From Neorhizobium galegae bv. orientalis str. HAMBI 540 (GTDB taxonomy: Bacteria > Pseudomonadota > Alphaproteobacteria > Rhizobiales > Rhizobiaceae), in contig NZ_HG938353.1 of the NCBI RefSeq assembly GCF_000731315.1, positions 2,542,001 through 2,606,000 on the forward strand: DNA of 64,000 nucleotides. The letters run 5' to 3'. Positions within the stretch are counted from its first letter, which is position 1; each line of letters opens with the position of its first letter. A model generated the notes under the pieces. It did not search any database. It worked only from the letters and a program-made list of their open reading frames with translations, and had not been told where the DNA came from. This document shows, piece after piece, positions 61,492 to 64,000 of the stretch. Position numbers and translations under genes: made by a program.

Positions 61492-62412
61492 ATGCAATTG
61501 GGCGGACGGCTTCTTTCGATCGGCGAGTGCATGGTGGAGCTGTCGCAGGCGGGCGAAGGCCTGCTGCGCAAGGGCTTTGCCGGCGATACGTTCAACACCG
61601 CCTGGTATGCGCGCGCCTGCCTGCCGGCCGAATGGTCGGTGGACTATTTCACCGCGGTCGGCGACGATCCCCTGTCGACCGAAATGCTGTCGATGATGAG
61701 GGATGCCGGCATCGGCACCGGCTTCATCCGCCGCATCGAAGGCAAGACGCCCGGCCTCTACCTGATCACGCTGAAGAACGGCGAACGCACCTTCAGCTAC
61801 TGGCGCGACACCGCCGCCGCAAAAAAGCTCGCCGACGATCCCGACCATCTGCGCAGCGCCATCGAGGCTGCCGACATCCTCTATTTCTCCGGCATCACGC
61901 TGGGCATCCTTAGCCCCGAAGCGATCGAGACGCTGCTGTCGGAACTGCGCCGCGCAAAGGCTTCCGGCAAGACCGTCGCCTTCGATCCCAACATCCGCCC
62001 CCGCCTCTGGCCGAACAGGGACTATATGCTGCAGACGATCGAGGCTGGCGCCCGCGCGGCCTCGCTGGTCCTGCCGAGCTTCGACGACGAGACAACCCAT
62101 TTCGGCGACGCAACGGTGGCCGACACCATCGCCCACTATCATCGGCTCGGCGTCGAGAACGTCGTGGTCAAGAACGGCGCGGATGGCGCGACGCTCAGCT
62201 TTGCCGGCACCGCATCCATCCATGTCCCTTCGGTCAAGGCGGCCCAACTCGTCGATACCACCAGCGCCGGCGACAGTTTTAACGGCGCTTTCCTCTCCCG
62301 CCTCGTCCGCGGCATCCCGCCGGCGCAGGCCGCCGCCTACGGCGCCTCGGTCGCGTCCGTCGTCATCGGCCACCACGGCGCGCTGATCAGCCCGGCGTTG
62401 CTGCCGGGGTGA
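61492..62412 (+). CDS. kdgK: PfkB-family sugar kinase (2-keto-3-deoxygluconate kinase-like)
   Basis: A 306-residue ribokinase-fold enzyme. The N-terminal substrate region is LLSIGECMVELSQAGEGLLRKGFAGDTFNTAWYARA, typical of KdgK, and the C-terminal PfkB signature DTTSAGDSFNGAFLSRL contains the catalytic Asp. It should phosphorylate 2-keto-3-deoxygluconate for the Entner-Doudoroff route. The substrate is inferred by resemblance. It is divergent from the alpha-glucosidase gene. Confidence 0.85.
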   Translation: MQLGGRLLSIGECMVELSQAGEGLLRKGFAGDTFNTAWYARACLPAEWSVDYFTAVGDDPLSTEMLSMMRDAGIGTGFIRRIEGKTPGLYLITLKNGERTFSYWRDTAAAKKLADDPDHLRSAIEAADILYFSGITLGILSPEAIETLLSELRRAKASGKTVAFDPNIRPRLWPNRDYMLQTIEAGARAASLVLPSFDDETTHFGDATVADTIAHYHRLGVENVVVKNGADGATLSFAGTASIHVPSVKAAQLVDTTSAGDSFNGAFLSRLVRGIPPAQAAAYGASVASVVIGHHGALISPALLPG

Positions 62413-62570
62413 AACACCGACAGGGACCGGACTGCCGACCACCGACGATAGAGACCGAGATCGGCGCCAGTTGCCCGTCGGCTTTCCGCATTGCGTCATA
62501 AATCAATTTTCAGTCATTATGTGAAAGGGTCGGCAGCGATGAAACGATCGCTCCCAACGAGGAAATGAAA

Positions 62571-63089
62571 ATGCGTATCGCTCTTGCCTTCCTGACCGTG
62601 CTGGCCCTGTCCCCGGCTGCACACTCCGCTCCGATCGACGCCCTGACCAAGGCCGAAACGAAGACCTACGAGGCATGGGGAAAGCTCGGCCTGACGGAAC
62701 GGCTGGTGACTTTCGTCACCGCGCCCTCCACCGGCTACGGCATCTACCAGGAAAAGCAGTCCAGCATTTTCAAGCCGGGTGAAAAGGTCATCACCTATGT
62801 CGAACCAATCGGATTTGGGTGGAAAGAGCTTCCCCACGACATGTACGAACTCAACTTCGTGTCGGACCTGAAGATCAAGGCTGCGAACGGCGAGGTCATG
62901 CTCGACCAGAAGGCGTTCTCCACCAATGTCCTCCAGAGCCACAACGCCAACATGGAATTCTCGATGGATTTCACCCTGACGCTGACGGGCGCGCCGGCAG
63001 GCAAATACACGCTAACCTACACGATCCACGACATGAGCGGCGACCAGACCTCGACTTTCGATCAGGAATTCACCATCGCCGCCAACTAA
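62571..63089 (+). CDS. Secreted hypothetical protein
   Basis: A 172-residue protein with a clear signal peptide (MRIALAFLTVLALSPAAHSA). The mature part (TKAETKTYEAWGKLGLTERLVTFVTAPSTGYGIYQEKQSSIFKPGEKVITYVEPIGFGW... GKYTLTYTIHDMSGDQTSTFDQEFTIAAN) looks like a small all-beta domain. I do not recognise a characterised family. ATG 62571 is 8 nt after GAGG; ATG 62565 is also in frame. It stands alone. Confidence 0.7.
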   Translation: MRIALAFLTVLALSPAAHSAPIDALTKAETKTYEAWGKLGLTERLVTFVTAPSTGYGIYQEKQSSIFKPGEKVITYVEPIGFGWKELPHDMYELNFVSDLKIKAANGEVMLDQKAFSTNVLQSHNANMEFSMDFTLTLTGAPAGKYTLTYTIHDMSGDQTSTFDQEFTIAAN

Positions 63090-63275
63090 CCACCCCGGCG
63101 CCGGCTGCCTCGCTTAGAGGTCAGCCGGCGATCCGGAACGACACCGGATCCGGTCGAGTTCGGGAAAACCCACCGCGCGCCTTCATCAGCCTGTAACAAA
63201 CTTTTCCGATAGAGGGCTGAAAACGTGTCCGTTGGCGCGAGTCGTGGACGGATCGGCAACCGGGCTCGACCTTCC

Positions 63276-64000
63276 ATGACAAGAATAACCATCGTGACGG
63301 ATGCCTGGTACCCTCAGGTGAACGGCGTCGTCCGTTCGATCGAGAATACCAACCGGGAACTCGCCCAGATGGGCGTCGACGTGACGATGGTGACGCCGCA
63401 GGACTTTACCAGCGTTCCCTGCCCCACCTATCCGGAAATCCGCCTTTCGGTCGCCACCTGCTGGCAGATCGCCAGCGCCATTCAGGCGTCGATGCCGACT
63501 GCCGTTCACATCGCCACCGAAGGTCCGCTCGGACTGCTCGCACGCCGCTGGTGCCTGAAGAACAACATACCCTTCTCGACCAGCTACCATACCCGTTTTC
63601 CGGAATATGTGGCGGCGCGGTTCCCCATCCCGGTCCGCTGGCTGCACGGCTTCGTGCGCTGGTTCCACAATGCCGGCAATGGCTGCATGGTGGCGACCGC
63701 CAGCCTTGAGCGCGAACTCGCCAAGCTCGGCCTCAAAAACCTGCTGCGCTGGAGCCGCGGCATCGACCAGACGATGTTCCACCCGATGGATCTCGACGAG
63801 CGTCCCTTCGACCTGCCGCGCCCGATCTTCATGACCGTCGGCCGCGTCGCGGTGGAAAAGAACCTGCCGGCCTTCCTCGATCTCGACCTGCCCGGCTCCA
63901 AGGTCGTGGTCGGCGACGGCCCGGCCCGCGCTGACCTGCAAAAGCGGTATCCGAACGTGCTGTTCACCGGCATGAAGACCGGCGAGGATCTCGCCCGCGC
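63276..64000 (+). CDS. GT4-family glycosyltransferase (3'-truncated by window end)
   Basis: The first 241 residues of a GT-B glycosyltransferase. The N-terminal acceptor domain starts MTRITIVTDAWYPQVNGVVRSIENTNRELAQMG, continues with PEIRLS and FSTSYHTRFPEYVAARF, and leads into the donor domain (FMTVGRVAVEKNLPAFLDLDLPGSKVVVGDGPARADLQKRYP). This pattern is close to lipid or mannose glycosyltransferases such as the Agrobacterium diacylglycerol glycosyltransferase, but the acceptor is not proven. The gene continues beyond the window. Confidence 0.88.
   Translation, partial: MTRITIVTDAWYPQVNGVVRSIENTNRELAQMGVDVTMVTPQDFTSVPCPTYPEIRLSVATCWQIASAIQASMPTAVHIATEGPLGLLARRWCLKNNIPFSTSYHTRFPEYVAARFPIPVRWLHGFVRWFHNAGNGCMVATASLERELAKLGLKNLLRWSRGIDQTMFHPMDLDERPFDLPRPIFMTVGRVAVEKNLPAFLDLDLPGSKVVVGDGPARADLQKRYPNVLFTGMKTGEDLAR

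Noticed and set aside
59936..61696. Long plus-strand open frame opposite the alpha-glucosidase gene
   Set aside because: The GH13 enzyme on the minus strand has all active-site regions. The antisense frame also runs into the kinase gene in another reading frame.
63130..63150. GATCCGG-N7-CCGGATC inverted repeat after the secreted protein gene as a terminator
   Set aside because: The stem is perfect but short, and no T-run follows on either strand, so I cannot call it a terminator.
1..64000. CRISPR arrays, tRNA or rRNA genes, insertion sequences, prophage genes
   Set aside because: I saw no regularly spaced repeats, no tRNA-like T-loop/acceptor patterns in the gaps, no transposase or integrase reading frames, and no rRNA-like sequence.

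Overview
The window reads as a continuous, gene-dense, GC-rich piece of an alphaproteobacterial chromosome, most likely from the Rhizobiaceae (Rhizobium, Agrobacterium or Ensifer group). Evidence for this is a fused trpE(G) gene behind a Trp-codon leader peptide, a NolR-type ArsR regulator, a putA gene divergent from an Lrp-type putR, a choXWV choline transporter, an Atu4866-domain protein, RIME-like palindromic repeats, promoters of the CTTGNN-N17-CTANNN type, and RirA-type TGA-N9-TCA boxes. I found no rRNA, tRNA, CRISPR array, insertion sequence, phage gene or replication origin.

Layout. 1-5.4 kb: acetyltransferase, glutathionyl-hydroquinone reductase, NUDIX hydrolase, metallophosphoesterase, and an ECF sigma/anti-sigma pair. 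5.4-9 kb: leuA behind a leucine-rich leader ORF, and a BenE-type transporter. 9-14 kb: a diguanylate cyclase, a CHASE-PAS-GGDEF-EAL protein and a MerR regulator fused to a P-loop domain. 14-21 kb: ClpP paralogue, HupE-type permease, DUF2076 protein, CDF transporter-queF operon, and an MFS exporter divergent from its LysR regulator. 21-31.5 kb: an AT-rich HEPN-like orphan, a GNAT coupled to trpE(G), extensin-like protein, NTF2-like/TetR pair, VOC protein, fhs, and a TonB-dependent heme-type receptor with two IRO boxes. 31.9-40.6 kb: putA/putR, a LuxR-PAS pair, two membrane/unknown proteins, pseudoazurin with an anaerobox, thymidine kinase. 40.7-45 kb: choXWV, HugZ-like protein, NolR-like regulator. 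45-56 kb: receiver/HWE kinase pair, omega-aminotransferase, alpha/beta hydrolase with OhrR-like regulator, branched-chain amino acid binding protein, Lrp regulator divergent from a threonine dehydratase-like enzyme, adenine deaminase. 55.8-64 kb: DUF4160-DUF2442 pair, lone antitoxin-like gene, a 45-aa ORF overlapping an Atu4866 gene, AraC regulator, ArsR-SRPBCC operon, GFA protein, alpha-glucosidase, KdgK-type sugar kinase, a secreted unknown and a truncated glycosyltransferase.

Most genes are ordinary metabolism, transport and local regulation. The strongest signals beyond gene calls are regulatory. The trpE(G) and leuA leaders share the same promoter geometry, with the leader ATG 9 nt after the -10 box. 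The heme receptor has two iron-box palindromes, one over its -35. Several local repressors (TetR, ArsR, OhrR-like, MerR, NolR-like) have clear palindromes in their own control regions. Two unrelated genes, queF and putA, end flush with copies of the same repeat, which supplies the stop codon and a hairpin. No large undescribed system is evident. The best candidates for new biology are the HEPN-like island gene, the MerR/P-loop fusion, the leuA leader and the 45-aa ORF overlapping the Atu4866 gene.
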